This document shows positions 8,679 to 17,819 of a DNA stretch of 64,000 nucleotides, piece by piece. Source of the DNA: Sinomicrobium kalidii (GTDB taxonomy: Bacteria > Bacteroidota > Bacteroidia > Flavobacteriales > Flavobacteriaceae); assembly GCF_021183825.1 (NCBI RefSeq), contig NZ_CP089211.1, positions 434,001 through 498,000 of the forward strand. The letters are read 5' to 3'. The notes beneath the pieces are model-generated. The model was not told the origin of the DNA. It made no database searches and saw only the letters and a list, made by a program, of their open reading frames with translations. A program made the translations under genes and the position numbers. Positions within the stretch are counted from its first letter, which is position 1. Each line of letters opens with the position of its first letter.

Positions 8679-9401
8679 ATGAACACTGATAAAAATAGCG
8701 TCACCACCTCTGCAACAACAAGGATACTTTTGCTGTTCCTGACACTTTTCGTATCCGGACTTTACGGACAAACCGATCATTTTCGCGTAAAAGGAAAGCT
8801 TTTATACAGCGACGACTTTGACTCGGGCCTGGAAAACTGGGTGGTGGAAACACCTGCGTCACCAGGTTCCCGGGTAGAGGTTCTCCGGAATAAACTGGTT
8901 ATAGATGTAAGCGACGGGGCCACGGTCTGGTTCCGCAAAAAACTATCGGGAAATATTCTCATAGAATACAGGCGAAAAGTTATTGTAGCTAAAGGCGGTA
9001 ACGACCGTTTATCCGACCTCAACCAGTTCTGGATGGCCTCCGATCCACGGAACCCCGACCTGTTTACGCGAACAGGTGTTTTCAGCGAATACGATGCCCT
9101 ATCACTTTATTATTTCGGGATGGGCGGTAATTACAACAGCACAACGCGCTTTCGCAAATACACGGGTGACGGGGAACGAAAATTGCTCACAGACCTGGAC
9201 AACGAAGAAAAATTATTGAAACCGAACCGGGAATACCATATAAAGATCTCGGTATACAACGGAACCACAAAGGTTTTTGTCAATGACCGGGAATTCGTTT
9301 CCTATACAGACCCGGAGCCCCTACGGGAAGGCTATTTCGGTTTCAGGACCGTAAAATCCCGGCAGGAGATCGACCGGTTTAAAGTTTACCAACTGAAATA
9401 A
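8679..9401 (+). CDS. DUF6250-type exported protein of pectin loci (240 aa)
   Basis: Residues 1-30 contain a signal peptide ending VSGLYGQ. The mature part has the look of a concanavalin-A-like beta-sandwich: LLYSDDFDSGLENWVVE near the start, a central segment rich in aromatic residues (NQFWMASDPRNPDLF, LSLYYFGMGGNYNST) and the ending EGYFGFRTVKSRQEIDRFKVY. I recognise it as the DUF6250 family, often found beside rhamnogalacturonan-degrading enzymes. It starts the rightward operon and is 9 bases from the GH105 gene. Whether it is an enzyme or a binding protein is not known. Confidence 0.7.
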   Translation: MNTDKNSVTTSATTRILLLFLTLFVSGLYGQTDHFRVKGKLLYSDDFDSGLENWVVETPASPGSRVEVLRNKLVIDVSDGATVWFRKKLSGNILIEYRRKVIVAKGGNDRLSDLNQFWMASDPRNPDLFTRTGVFSEYDALSLYYFGMGGNYNSTTRFRKYTGDGERKLLTDLDNEEKLLKPNREYHIKISVYNGTTKVFVNDREFVSYTDPEPLREGYFGFRTVKSRQEIDRFKVYQLK

Positions 9402-9410
9402 TTCCACATA

Positions 9411-10784
9411 ATGATCAATACTACAACGATGACTATCTACAAAAAATTACTCCTGTGTACTATCCTGTTCGCTTCGGGATGGTCCTCGACCGCACAACAG
9501 CAAACGATAACGGATACCAACACACCGCTACACCTGCTGCAACCCGATTATCCGACGCCTTATGGTAAACCCGGGGCAGATGATGTCCTGAAAGTACTGG
9601 ACCGCGTATATACCTATCTGAACGCCGTTACCCCGGCCAAATTGGTGAACAGCAAAACCCAAAAGGAGATCACCAACCTGAAACAACTTGATAAAAATAC
9701 CGTTTTTGCCCCGGGAGATTTTCGGCTCACCAGCTATGAATGGGGTGTTACTTATGCCGGCATGCTGCTTGCAGGAGAAGCTACCGGCGACAAAAAGTAT
9801 ACCGAATACACCTATAAACGTCTGAAGCTCATTGCCGATATTGCTCCGCATTACCGGAAGCAGTTAAAAAAAGACCCGCAAAGTGCTTCGCCCATCCGCT
9901 CTGTCCTCGACCCACATGCCCTCGATGATGCGGGAGCAATATGTGCTGCCATGATAAAAGCCAGGAGAAAGGGGATCAAGGCCGATCTCGATCCCGTTAT
10001 TGACAATTATATCAATTACATAAGTACTAAAGAATTTCGCCTGCAAGACGGTACGCTTGCCCGTAATCGTCCCCAACCCAATACCATCTGGCTCGACGAC
10101 CTGTTTATGAGTGTTCCGGCACTGGCGCAAATGGGAAAGTTCACCGGTGAGAAAAAATACTTTGACGACGCCGTAAAACAGGTCCTGCAATTTTCAGAAC
10201 GCATGTTCAATAAAGAAAAAAGGCTCTATATGCACGGCTGGGTAGAAGCCATGGAAGTACACCCGCAATTTCACTGGGGTCGTGCAAACGGTTGGGCAAT
10301 AATGACATTGGTAGAATTGCTGGATGTACTCCCGGAAGAACACGAAGGATACAAAACAATATTGCACCAATTGCAAGCCCATGTAAAGGGACTGGTTTCC
10401 TACCAGGACGGTACCGGCTTCTGGCATCAGCTCCTGGACCGGCCCGACACCTATCTGGAAACTTCCGCTACAGCTATTTACACCTACTCCATTGCCCGGG
10501 CCATCAACAAGGGCTATGTAGATAAACTCGCTTACGCTCCCGCTGTGCTCCTGGGATGGAATGCCGTGGCCACCAAGGTCAATGAAAAAGGCCAAGTAGA
10601 AGGTACCTGCGTAGGCACCGGGATGGGTTTTGACCCGGCCTTTTATTATTATCGCCCTGTTAATGTTTATGCAGCGCACGGGTATGGCCCCGTATTACTG
10701 GCAGGAGCGGAAGTCCTTAATATGTTGGAGAAACACCGGTTTGAGATCAATGACAGTTCGTTACAATTGTTGACTGATGAATGA
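9411..10784 (+). CDS. GH105/GH88-family unsaturated rhamnogalacturonyl hydrolase (457 aa)
   Basis: Expected to remove the unsaturated galacturonosyl residue from oligosaccharides left by rhamnogalacturonan lyases. A signal peptide ends near ASGWSSTAQQ. The (alpha/alpha)6-barrel shows family landmarks: LDPHALDDAGA with the probable catalytic Asp near residue 171, WLDDLFMSVPALAQMGKFTG, HFHWGRANGWA-like QFHWGRANGWA near 288, and YLETSATAIYTYSIARAI near 347. It follows DUF6250 closely and faces the exolyase, completing a lyase-plus-hydrolase set. A second Met at codon 7 could be the start. Substrate assignment is by family and neighbours. Confidence 0.87.
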   Translation: MINTTTMTIYKKLLLCTILFASGWSSTAQQQTITDTNTPLHLLQPDYPTPYGKPGADDVLKVLDRVYTYLNAVTPAKLVNSKTQKEITNLKQLDKNTVFAPGDFRLTSYEWGVTYAGMLLAGEATGDKKYTEYTYKRLKLIADIAPHYRKQLKKDPQSASPIRSVLDPHALDDAGAICAAMIKARRKGIKADLDPVIDNYINYISTKEFRLQDGTLARNRPQPNTIWLDDLFMSVPALAQMGKFTGEKKYFDDAVKQVLQFSERMFNKEKRLYMHGWVEAMEVHPQFHWGRANGWAIMTLVELLDVLPEEHEGYKTILHQLQAHVKGLVSYQDGTGFWHQLLDRPDTYLETSATAIYTYSIARAINKGYVDKLAYAPAVLLGWNAVATKVNEKGQVEGTCVGTGMGFDPAFYYYRPVNVYAAHGYGPVLLAGAEVLNMLEKHRFEINDSSLQLLTDE

Positions 10785-11616
10785 TTTGGTATGGCATCGT
10801 ATAAAGATACGACAATGTGCTGAACAAACATTCGCCCGCTTGGTTGTTCCACAGATCAGATGAATCCAAATCATATCGATCAGTATCAAAAAAACAAGTA
10901 AAACCTGAAAATTAAAAAGTTTATTTTTGACCTCCCCACACAAAGGGCAACAGACAGCGCTATTCCCAAATAACAAATGATTTTTTCTTCATGCCTTCAG
11001 GTATGGTTGAACCCGGTTCAGACCGGGAAAGCGTCTCCACTTGCCCGTATTCTCAGCTACTCCTTCCTGCTCTCAGGTTCTGAGGTGATTCCAGGGCATT
11101 TTGAAAAGCCGTAAGTGCATCCGGATATTTCTTTTTCGCGTAATAATTCAACCCTCTGATCAAGTGAATCTCTGCTTATGGATTAATTATTTATCGGAGA
11201 GTGACCTGTATTCGATATAAAAGAATGACTATCAACCATATAAACAAATAACTATATATTACTGGTGATGCGTTAATTTTTAAAAAAATATTGTATCAGA
11301 TTAAATAACAATGATTTGCAGTTATTTTTTGTTTTTTTGATTTGATTTTAAGTATATCGTTTTTTAAGTTTTACAGGGCTCCTTCTTTTGATAAGATATT
11401 GAACATATATCTTTTCAGACTATTAGAACACTAATTAAATGACATTAAGATCGAGGAAAGTAAGGCTCTCTTTAGGGAGGGGCAAAACTGATTTTCCGAG
11501 CAACCCGGTTAAAACAATTTTTGTCATGCACTAAGACCTAAAACAACTGCAATTGTTATGCCATTCCGACGGATGATAAAAACAAACTTTACGGAAATAC
11601 AAAGAAGCCCAATAAC
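10785..11616. other. long AT-rich spacer with one gene remnant
   Basis: About 830 bases between the GH105 gene and the DoxX gene, AT-rich (poly-T/A runs around 11280-11360). Apart from the TPR fragment at 11053-11175, nothing with coding character was found on either strand. The region looks like the scar of gene loss. Confidence 0.55.
11053..11175 (-). pseudogene. remnant of a tetratricopeptide-repeat protein
   Basis: Minus-strand reading gives a 40-codon stop-to-stop piece containing LNYYAKKKYPDALTAFQNAL, a clear TPR unit (Y-A-x-K-x-P-x-A-L-x-x-F-x-x-A-L), ending SPQNLRAGRSS and a stop. There is no start codon and the frame is closed just upstream by TAA. The rest of the gene is gone, so this is probably the C-terminal end of a lost TPR protein. 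Confidence 0.6.
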
Positions 11617-12037
11617 CTAACCTTCCCTTTTTAACAGGGCATCTACCGAAAATTTCCCCGGCCCGGTAAACAATAGGGCAGCAAACCCTATTCCGTAAAG
11701 GGAAGCCGTTTCCCGTATGGCATCACCGCCTTCGCCATATATGAAAAAAACAACACCGAACATGGAGCATATCAGTGGGATTACCGCCCATTTTTGTCAA
11801 TAACCCTATTGCCACGAGAATACTGCAAATCACCTCGGCAAATGTAACCAGACCGAGGGTGAGTTCCGGGCACAGGCCAAACAGGTCGGGGAAATCCACC
11901 CGGTCACCGCTGAACAGCATGTTCCACTTTTCAAATCCGTGACCGGCAAGGAGAAATACGGAAAGGGAAACCCTTAAAACCAATACCCCCAGTGCCCCGG
12001 CATATGGAATATATCCGGTTTTATACAACATATTCAT
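11617..12037 (-). pseudogene. DoxX-family membrane protein with a one-base frameshift
   Basis: DoxX proteins are small four-helix membrane proteins. The first 80 residues are intact (YAGALGVLVLRVSLSVFLLA, GHGFEKW, LVTFAEVICSILVAIGLLTK). The frame then slips at an A5 run (T5 at 11791-11795 on the plus strand) and ends early. Reading with one A fewer restores WAVIPLICSMFGVVFFIYG, then DAIRETASLYGIGFAALLFT, GPGKFSVDALLKREG and a stop at 11617, a complete family C-terminus. It lies 22 bases downstream of the outer-membrane receptor gene. It is either a recent pseudogene or a homopolymer sequencing error. Confidence 0.8.
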
Positions 12038-12059
12038 CCGGAATTAATTTTACAGGGCA

Positions 12060-14432
12060 CTATCTTCTGCCCGAATAGGTCATTGCTTCTCCTTTACCAA
12101 AGCTATAGCTTATACCCAAAGTGAAAAAGCGGCCTCTTTTGGAGAAATCATAGACGGAAAAGTCCTCCTGGTACACGTAAGACTCCCGTATTCTGGAGGC
12201 AAAAATATCACGTACTCCCATGTTGACTATGGTCTTCCCGTTCCAAAGCCTCTTCCTTATCCCGACATCGGCAAAGGCAAAACCGGAAACTTCACCCTGG
12301 ACCGTAGGATAGCCAGACTCATAATTTCCGGTAAGTTCGAGGTCAAAATCGGCCGGAAGCTTGATCTTTGAATTCAGCCGCAACGACCACTGGTCGCCGC
12401 TAAAATCGAAGTTCTGTTCCTCATAGTTTCCTTCGCGCTGAAAGAATCCGTAATTAAAATCCCCACTCAGTGTAATTATTCTTACCGGAGTGTATTTACC
12501 GTTGATCTCCAGCCCGGTCTTCCGGTTGGTCCCGATATTCATCGGCATGGTTATATTGACATTGTTTTCGAATGTCGACACCCGCTCTACCACATCGGTG
12601 GTATAGAGATGGTAAACGCTGCTGTTCAGCGATGCCTTTTCAAAAATAAAAATACCGGTGATCTCATAGGAATCTGCAAATTCGGGCTGCAAATCGGGAT
12701 TTCCTCTCCGGACGTTATAGTTGTTCCTGATGTTGAAAAAGGGATTGAGGTCCCACAGTCGCGGCCTTGAAATTCTCCTGGTATAGCCCAGTTGCAGGGA
12801 ATGGTTGTCAGAAAGTTTATAAGAGGTATGAGCCGAAGGGAAAAAATTGGTATAATTCTGCTCATTTTCTTCGTTTGTGCCCGTGAGTAAGGTATTGAGG
12901 TCCGTATTTTCCATTCTCAGGCCAAGCTTAACCCCGAATTTTTCACCTTCATATGCTCCGGTTCCGTAGAACCCCAGAACTTTCTGTTTGTATTCAAAAT
13001 TATTGGTGAGGCTCTCATCTGCAATCCACTCATCATTTTCCAGGTTGAACACGGCATATTCATTCCCTACATTGTTAATTTCGTATGCCGCACCGGTCTC
13101 CAGGGTAAATTGTTCTGAAAACGGGTTGGTATAGTCCAGTTTAAATACAAAATCGTGCTGGTAAAAGTCCGTAGCGGTACGCTGGTCCGGGTCGGCCCCA
13201 GAGCCTACTGTCGGAGTATTGGTAAATTCGGACGACTGATCCTTGCCAAAAAAGCTCCCCAGGGTACTGAACAACAACACGTGGTCTTCATTATTCCTGA
13301 ACTGTTTTTTGTACTGCAGGTCATACTGATACTTGGGGTTATTGGCCGTTGTATTTTCGTCCCTCAAATATTCGGATGTAAGCACGTCTTCGGCATTGAA
13401 AAAGCCAAGCGTCGTTTCCGAAGGCTGGTCTTCCTTTTCATAAGCAAAGTTCCCGGACAGGGTCAATGTGTTATAGTCATTAATGTAATAGTCTGTCCCC
13501 AGTGTGATATTAAAAAAGGCCTCGTTCCGGTATTCTGTTCCGTTACTCCGTACTTCAGTATTGTCCAGTAAGTTACTGTTGATACTTTCATTGTCACTGG
13601 GCAGCGAACGATACCCTGCGCCAAACTGTGTAAAAAAATTGAAGTTATCCGTTCTCCTGTTCAGGCTTACCCCTATACTGTGGTTGTCCGGCGTCCCCGT
13701 ATTGGCCGATACCGAACCGTTAAATCCCTTTTTCTCCTCTTTTTTCAGGATAATATTCAGAATCCCGGAAGTCCCTTCCGCTTCATACTTGGCCGAAGGA
13801 TTGGTAATCACCTCTATACTTTCGATCATATCGGCCGTTATTGTGCCCAGGGCATTGCTTTGCTCGTCGGCCAGAACGGAAGGTTTGCCGTTAATCAGTA
13901 TCTGAACCCCGGTATTTCCCCGAAGGCTGATCTCCCCTTCAATACTTACATTAACGGAAGGTACGTTGTTCAGGACATCCATCGCTCCGGCCCCGGTACT
14001 GCTGATATCGGACCCCACATTGAAGACCCGTTTATCGAGTTTGAATTCCACCGTAGAACGCTCCCCCTCTATCACTACCTCGTCCAGGGCCTCGGCATCC
14101 GGGGACAACGTTATTTCCCCGAGGTCAATGGTTTGTCTCGTATCAAAATCTCTGACCGTTTTATTCTGATACCCCATAAAACTGATCTCGACAAGAAAAT
14201 CTGCTGCTGTCGTAGACACCTCAAAATCACCGTTTTCATCTGTAGTTGTTCCGGTGACCCTGGTACCCGACGAAACTTCTGTGATCACCACCGTGGCATA
14301 CGGGAGTACATCCCGGTTGGCAGCATCTACAATCGTTCCGGTGACCGTTTTGCGCTCCTGGGCCATAAGAAAATGGCCGGAGCACAATAAAATTCCGGAC
14401 AATGCGATTTTCAGTAAACTTTTCATATGCAT
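12060..14432 (-). CDS. TonB-dependent-receptor-like outer-membrane beta-barrel protein (790 aa)
   Basis: I start at 14432 (MHMKSLLK) because a signal peptide begins there (LLCSGHFLMAQ); a longer frame upstream has no such logic. Domains in order: carboxypeptidase-regulatory-like beta-sandwich (about 28-110, TVTGTIVDAANRDVLPYATV), plug domain (about 130-235, with LRGNTGVQILINGKPS and IESIEVITNPSAKYEAEGTS), then a beta-barrel of the OMP_b-brl_3 type to the end (GISYSFGKGEAMTYSGRR). No SusD-like gene is near, so it is not a SusC. It is divergent from a LytS/LytTR pair. The ligand is unknown. Confidence 0.85.
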   Translation of the reverse strand: MHMKSLLKIALSGILLCSGHFLMAQERKTVTGTIVDAANRDVLPYATVVITEVSSGTRVTGTTTDENGDFEVSTTAADFLVEISFMGYQNKTVRDFDTRQTIDLGEITLSPDAEALDEVVIEGERSTVEFKLDKRVFNVGSDISSTGAGAMDVLNNVPSVNVSIEGEISLRGNTGVQILINGKPSVLADEQSNALGTITADMIESIEVITNPSAKYEAEGTSGILNIILKKEEKKGFNGSVSANTGTPDNHSIGVSLNRRTDNFNFFTQFGAGYRSLPSDNESINSNLLDNTEVRSNGTEYRNEAFFNITLGTDYYINDYNTLTLSGNFAYEKEDQPSETTLGFFNAEDVLTSEYLRDENTTANNPKYQYDLQYKKQFRNNEDHVLLFSTLGSFFGKDQSSEFTNTPTVGSGADPDQRTATDFYQHDFVFKLDYTNPFSEQFTLETGAAYEINNVGNEYAVFNLENDEWIADESLTNNFEYKQKVLGFYGTGAYEGEKFGVKLGLRMENTDLNTLLTGTNEENEQNYTNFFPSAHTSYKLSDNHSLQLGYTRRISRPRLWDLNPFFNIRNNYNVRRGNPDLQPEFADSYEITGIFIFEKASLNSSVYHLYTTDVVERVSTFENNVNITMPMNIGTNRKTGLEINGKYTPVRIITLSGDFNYGFFQREGNYEEQNFDFSGDQWSLRLNSKIKLPADFDLELTGNYESGYPTVQGEVSGFAFADVGIRKRLWNGKTIVNMGVRDIFASRIRESYVYQEDFSVYDFSKRGRFFTLGISYSFGKGEAMTYSGRR

Positions 14433-14668
14433 TTTTTTGACTTTTTCACTTACAAAGAGACATATGAAATCATAAACAAACAACAAAGACCGGGTGAACG
14501 GCAATTTTTGTCCAGTGAACGACATATCCGTCGTCTTCCCGCAACCGTTTCTAAAAAAAATGATAAAAACACAACAGGTCAGGTTCCCGCTTATGCAGGT
14601 CAGGGGATTAATTCTGCCGTTCGGAGGTTAAGCTTCGGTAAACCGGCCGGAAATCCTATTTTTATAGT

Positions 14669-15709
14669 ATGAAATTACCCTTCAGGATATCCAGGCCACT
14701 GTTTTACGAAATCCTTTTCCAGGTACTTTTACTGGGGATGGTCTTTATCTTTTATTCGCTGGACCGGGTGGGCGACAGGATCGAAACACAAATAGAGGGC
14801 TATGAGATCGCGTTCTTTCTGAACTATGTTCTTGCCGCATTTGTGATCAATTACCTCCTGCTTCCCAGATACCTTTACCGGAAAAAATACTGGCATTTTT
14901 TCTCCTATATGCTGGTCCTGATCGGCGTGGTTATTTTTATAGAAGAGGGGATTATTGAAAAAATCTATTTTCCCACTACCCGGGGGACCAGTTTCCCGGG
15001 AGTCTTTTACAATCTTTTGAATGCCATGCCCACGATAACCATTCTGGCCGGTTTTAAATTTGCATGGGATGCCCTGAAAAAACAGCGCGAACTGGACGAT
15101 CTCAAAAATGCGGTGAAGGAAAGTGAATTACAGTTCCTGAGGTCACAGATCAATCCGCATTTCCTGTTCAACAACTTAAACAACCTGTATTCCTATGCGC
15201 TGGAAGGCTCTCCGAAAACCCCGGAAATTATCCTGGAATTATCATCGGTGCTCCGGTATATACTGTATGAATGCAAAACGGAATACGTATCTTTGGAAAA
15301 GGAAATTCAACACCTGAAGGACTTTGTAAAATTGAGTGAACTGCAACTGGAAGATCGTTCAAAGATCGATCTTTCCTGCGGACCTGTTGATTCCGGCTTT
15401 TTTGTGGCCCCGCTTGTATTTCCGGTGTTCATTGAAAATGCATTCAAGCACAGCATGTCCAGTCAGAGTGAAAATATCCAGATATCCATCAATATCTTTA
15501 TGAAGGAAAACATACTGCATTTCCGGTGTACAAACTCCTTTTCCGAAGCATCCAATATCAAGAGCCTTTCCAGTGGCATCGGGCTGGATAATGTTAAACG
15601 AAGGCTCCAGTTATTGTACCCCAAATCACATGAACTCCGTATCGGAAAAGAGGATGGGAAATACGAGGTTTTTCTTAAAATAAAGCTCCATAAACGAAAC
15701 AAAAGATGA
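14669..15709 (+). CDS. LytS/YehU-type sensor histidine kinase (346 aa)
   Basis: Four membrane helices lie in residues 10-140 (for example ILFQVLLLGMVFIFYSL, FSYMLVLIGVVIFIEEG), with no extracytoplasmic domain. The His_kinase domain follows with SQINPHFLFNNLNNLYSYAL, phospho-acceptor His near residue 164, then a HATPase region (FPVFIENAFKHS near 250, SSGIGLDNVKRRL near 310). The stop overlaps the start of the LytTR gene (ATGA), so the two are translated together as a two-component system. It is divergent from the outer-membrane receptor, a plausible target. The signal is unknown. Confidence 0.92.
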   Translation: MKLPFRISRPLFYEILFQVLLLGMVFIFYSLDRVGDRIETQIEGYEIAFFLNYVLAAFVINYLLLPRYLYRKKYWHFFSYMLVLIGVVIFIEEGIIEKIYFPTTRGTSFPGVFYNLLNAMPTITILAGFKFAWDALKKQRELDDLKNAVKESELQFLRSQINPHFLFNNLNNLYSYALEGSPKTPEIILELSSVLRYILYECKTEYVSLEKEIQHLKDFVKLSELQLEDRSKIDLSCGPVDSGFFVAPLVFPVFIENAFKHSMSSQSENIQISINIFMKENILHFRCTNSFSEASNIKSLSSGIGLDNVKRRLQLLYPKSHELRIGKEDGKYEVFLKIKLHKRNKR

Positions 15710-16398
15710 ATTGTATCATAATCGAAGACCAGGCTCCTGCACAGCGTATCCTGAAAAAATACATCCGGGATCTGGGCACTTTGGAACTGAAAGCGGGTTT
15801 TTCCGACCCGATCGCGGCACTGGACTATTTGAAATCTGAAAAAACCGACCTGATCTTTCTGGATATCCACTTACCCAAAATATCGGGTATCGATTTTTTG
15901 ACCACCTTAAAACACCCGCCAAAAGTGATCATTACCACGGCATTTTCCGACTATGCCGTAAGAAGTTACGAGTTTGATGTAGTGGATTATCTCTTGAAAC
16001 CATTTTCTTTTGAACGGTTTGTCAAGGCCGTCAACAAAGCCATGCCTCCCCCGTCCCGTTCCGCAAAAAATGCGAAGCACGGAAAGGGAAAGGATTTTTT
16101 TATAAAGTCAGGTTATGAATATTACAAAGTGAACAGCAGTGATATCATTTATATCGGATCGGATATGGACTATACCGAACTGTATTTACCGGACTGCAAG
16201 CACCTAACCACAGAAACACTGCAAAACTGGGAAGAGAAATTAAAAGACCAGGACTTTTACCGGGTCCATAAATCCTTCCTTGTAAATTTATCAAAGGTCA
16301 GGAAAATTTCGGGTAACCGGATATCTCTCGAAGGCAATCATAAAGTGCCCATCGGCAGGTCGTATAAAGACACCTTTATTTCCCGATTCCTGAAATAA
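15706..16398 (+). CDS. LytTR-family response regulator (230 aa)
   Basis: Receiver domain at residues 1-118 with the phospho-acceptor Asp at about 53 (DLIFLDIHLPKISG), conserved Lys in VVDYLLKPFSFERF, then a LytTR DNA-binding domain from about 130 (FFIKSGYEYYKVNSSDIIYI ... YRVHKSFLVNLSKV). It partners the kinase whose gene overlaps it by four bases. LytTR proteins bind direct repeats near target promoters; the divergent receptor-DoxX unit is the nearest candidate target. Confidence 0.93.
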   Translation: MNCIIIEDQAPAQRILKKYIRDLGTLELKAGFSDPIAALDYLKSEKTDLIFLDIHLPKISGIDFLTTLKHPPKVIITTAFSDYAVRSYEFDVVDYLLKPFSFERFVKAVNKAMPPPSRSAKNAKHGKGKDFFIKSGYEYYKVNSSDIIYIGSDMDYTELYLPDCKHLTTETLQNWEEKLKDQDFYRVHKSFLVNLSKVRKISGNRISLEGNHKVPIGRSYKDTFISRFLK

Positions 16399-16488
16399 AT
16401 CCCTGCCGGAAAACGATTACCAGAATTAAAAGTATTATTGTAACTTTCCGCAGCAATCCATTTCTGTAAAATCAAAAAAAATCATGCT

Positions 16489-17811
16489 ATGAAGAAGTTT
16501 TCGCGTTCATATTTCAGCCGGTGGTATATTCCCGTAGCAGCATGTATCGCGATCAGTGCCATTGCCTGTTCTACAAAAAACAAGGACAACGCCCCCGGAA
16601 CTATTGTACCCGACAAAAACAATGCGGAACTGAAACTGCCCGAAGGATTCGGGGCGCTGAAAGTAGCCGACAGTATCGGTGAAGCCCGGCACCTTGTGGT
16701 AAACAGGAACGGCGATATCCTCGTAAAACTGAACAGGACCAGGGACGGAAAGGGGATCATTATCCTTTCCGATAAGGATAAAGACGGCAGGGCCGACAGC
16801 AATACGGGCTTCGGAGATTACGGCGGAACCGGGATCGCATTAAAGGGCAATTACCTTTATGCCTCATCCAATTCATCGGTGTTCCGTTATCCGCTGGATG
16901 AAAACGGCCTGCCGGAAAAAACAAATGCGCCGGACACTATTGTTTACGGCCTCATTGACCGGCGTCAGCACAATTCAAAATCCATTATCCTGGATGATAA
17001 CGATAATATTTACGTGAATATCGGAGCCTATTCCAATGCCTGCCAGGAACGGGACCGGACCAAGGATTCCCCCGGAATGTACCCCTGCCCCATTTTGGAT
17101 TCTGCCGGAGGTATCTGGCAGTTTAAGGCCAATGCCCTGAAACAATCCTACGGTCAGGGCACACGGTACGCTACCGGGCTCCGGAATGTTGTGGGGCTGG
17201 ACTGGAACAGGCAGGACCAGTCACTGTATGTTATGCAGCACGGCCGGGACAACCTGCACGACCTGTTCCCGGAACTCTATGACGTCAGGGCTTCCGCCGA
17301 ATTACCGGCCGAGGCCCTCTATAAAATCGAAAAAGGCGATGATGCCGGTTGGCCGTACATCTATTACGACCAAATACAGGAGAAAAACATATTAAGCCCC
17401 GAATACGGAGGGGACGGAAAAAAAGTTCCGGAAGAAGGCAAAGGGAAAAATGCCATTGACCCCATTGTGGCCTTTCCCGGACATATGGCCCCCAACGGGC
17501 TTTTGTTCTACACGGGGTCCATGTTCCCTGAAAAATACAAAAACGGTGCTTTCGTGGCTTTTCACGGTTCGTGGAACAGGGCCCCGGAAGAACAGGAAGG
17601 TTTTATGGTAGCTTTTGTTCCCTTCAAGGGTGGAAAACCTTCCGGGGACTGGGAAGTTTTTGCCGGGGGCTTTGCCGGAGAAGGGCCTATCATGTCTCCC
17701 GGAGATGCCGAACACAGGCCCTGCGGACTGGCACAGGGCCCCGACGGTTCGCTGTACGTCTCAGATGACGCCAATGGCACCATTTACAGGATAATATACA
17801 ATGCCGAATAA
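16489..17811 (+). CDS. PQQ-dependent sugar/sorbosone dehydrogenase-like lipoprotein (440 aa)
   Basis: A lipoprotein signal ends at Cys27 (AISAIACSTKN). The remainder is a six-bladed beta-propeller of the sorbosone/soluble glucose dehydrogenase type: LPEGFGALKVADSIGEARHL, YATGLRNVVGLDWN with the catalytic-side region, VMQHGRDNL, VAFPGHMAPNGLLFYTG, FVAFHGSWNRAPEEQEG and RPCGLAQGPDGSLYVSDD. Family members oxidise aldoses or aldehydes in the periplasm using PQQ. The cytochrome c gene 8 bases downstream is the likely electron acceptor. No PQQ synthesis genes are in the window, so the cofactor may be imported or made elsewhere. Substrate unknown. Confidence 0.85.
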   Translation: MKKFSRSYFSRWYIPVAACIAISAIACSTKNKDNAPGTIVPDKNNAELKLPEGFGALKVADSIGEARHLVVNRNGDILVKLNRTRDGKGIIILSDKDKDGRADSNTGFGDYGGTGIALKGNYLYASSNSSVFRYPLDENGLPEKTNAPDTIVYGLIDRRQHNSKSIILDDNDNIYVNIGAYSNACQERDRTKDSPGMYPCPILDSAGGIWQFKANALKQSYGQGTRYATGLRNVVGLDWNRQDQSLYVMQHGRDNLHDLFPELYDVRASAELPAEALYKIEKGDDAGWPYIYYDQIQEKNILSPEYGGDGKKVPEEGKGKNAIDPIVAFPGHMAPNGLLFYTGSMFPEKYKNGAFVAFHGSWNRAPEEQEGFMVAFVPFKGGKPSGDWEVFAGGFAGEGPIMSPGDAEHRPCGLAQGPDGSLYVSDDANGTIYRIIYNAE

Positions 17812-17819
17812 TACATAAC

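Noticed and set aside
13680..14390. 236-codon plus-strand frame opposite the outer-membrane receptor
   Set aside because: Antisense to the plug and regulatory domains of a convincing barrel protein; its translation lacks recognisable domain features.
12060..14432. SusC-type glycan importer
   Set aside because: No SusD-like gene is adjacent, the length is shorter than usual SusC proteins and the barrel is of the OMP_b-brl_3 type.
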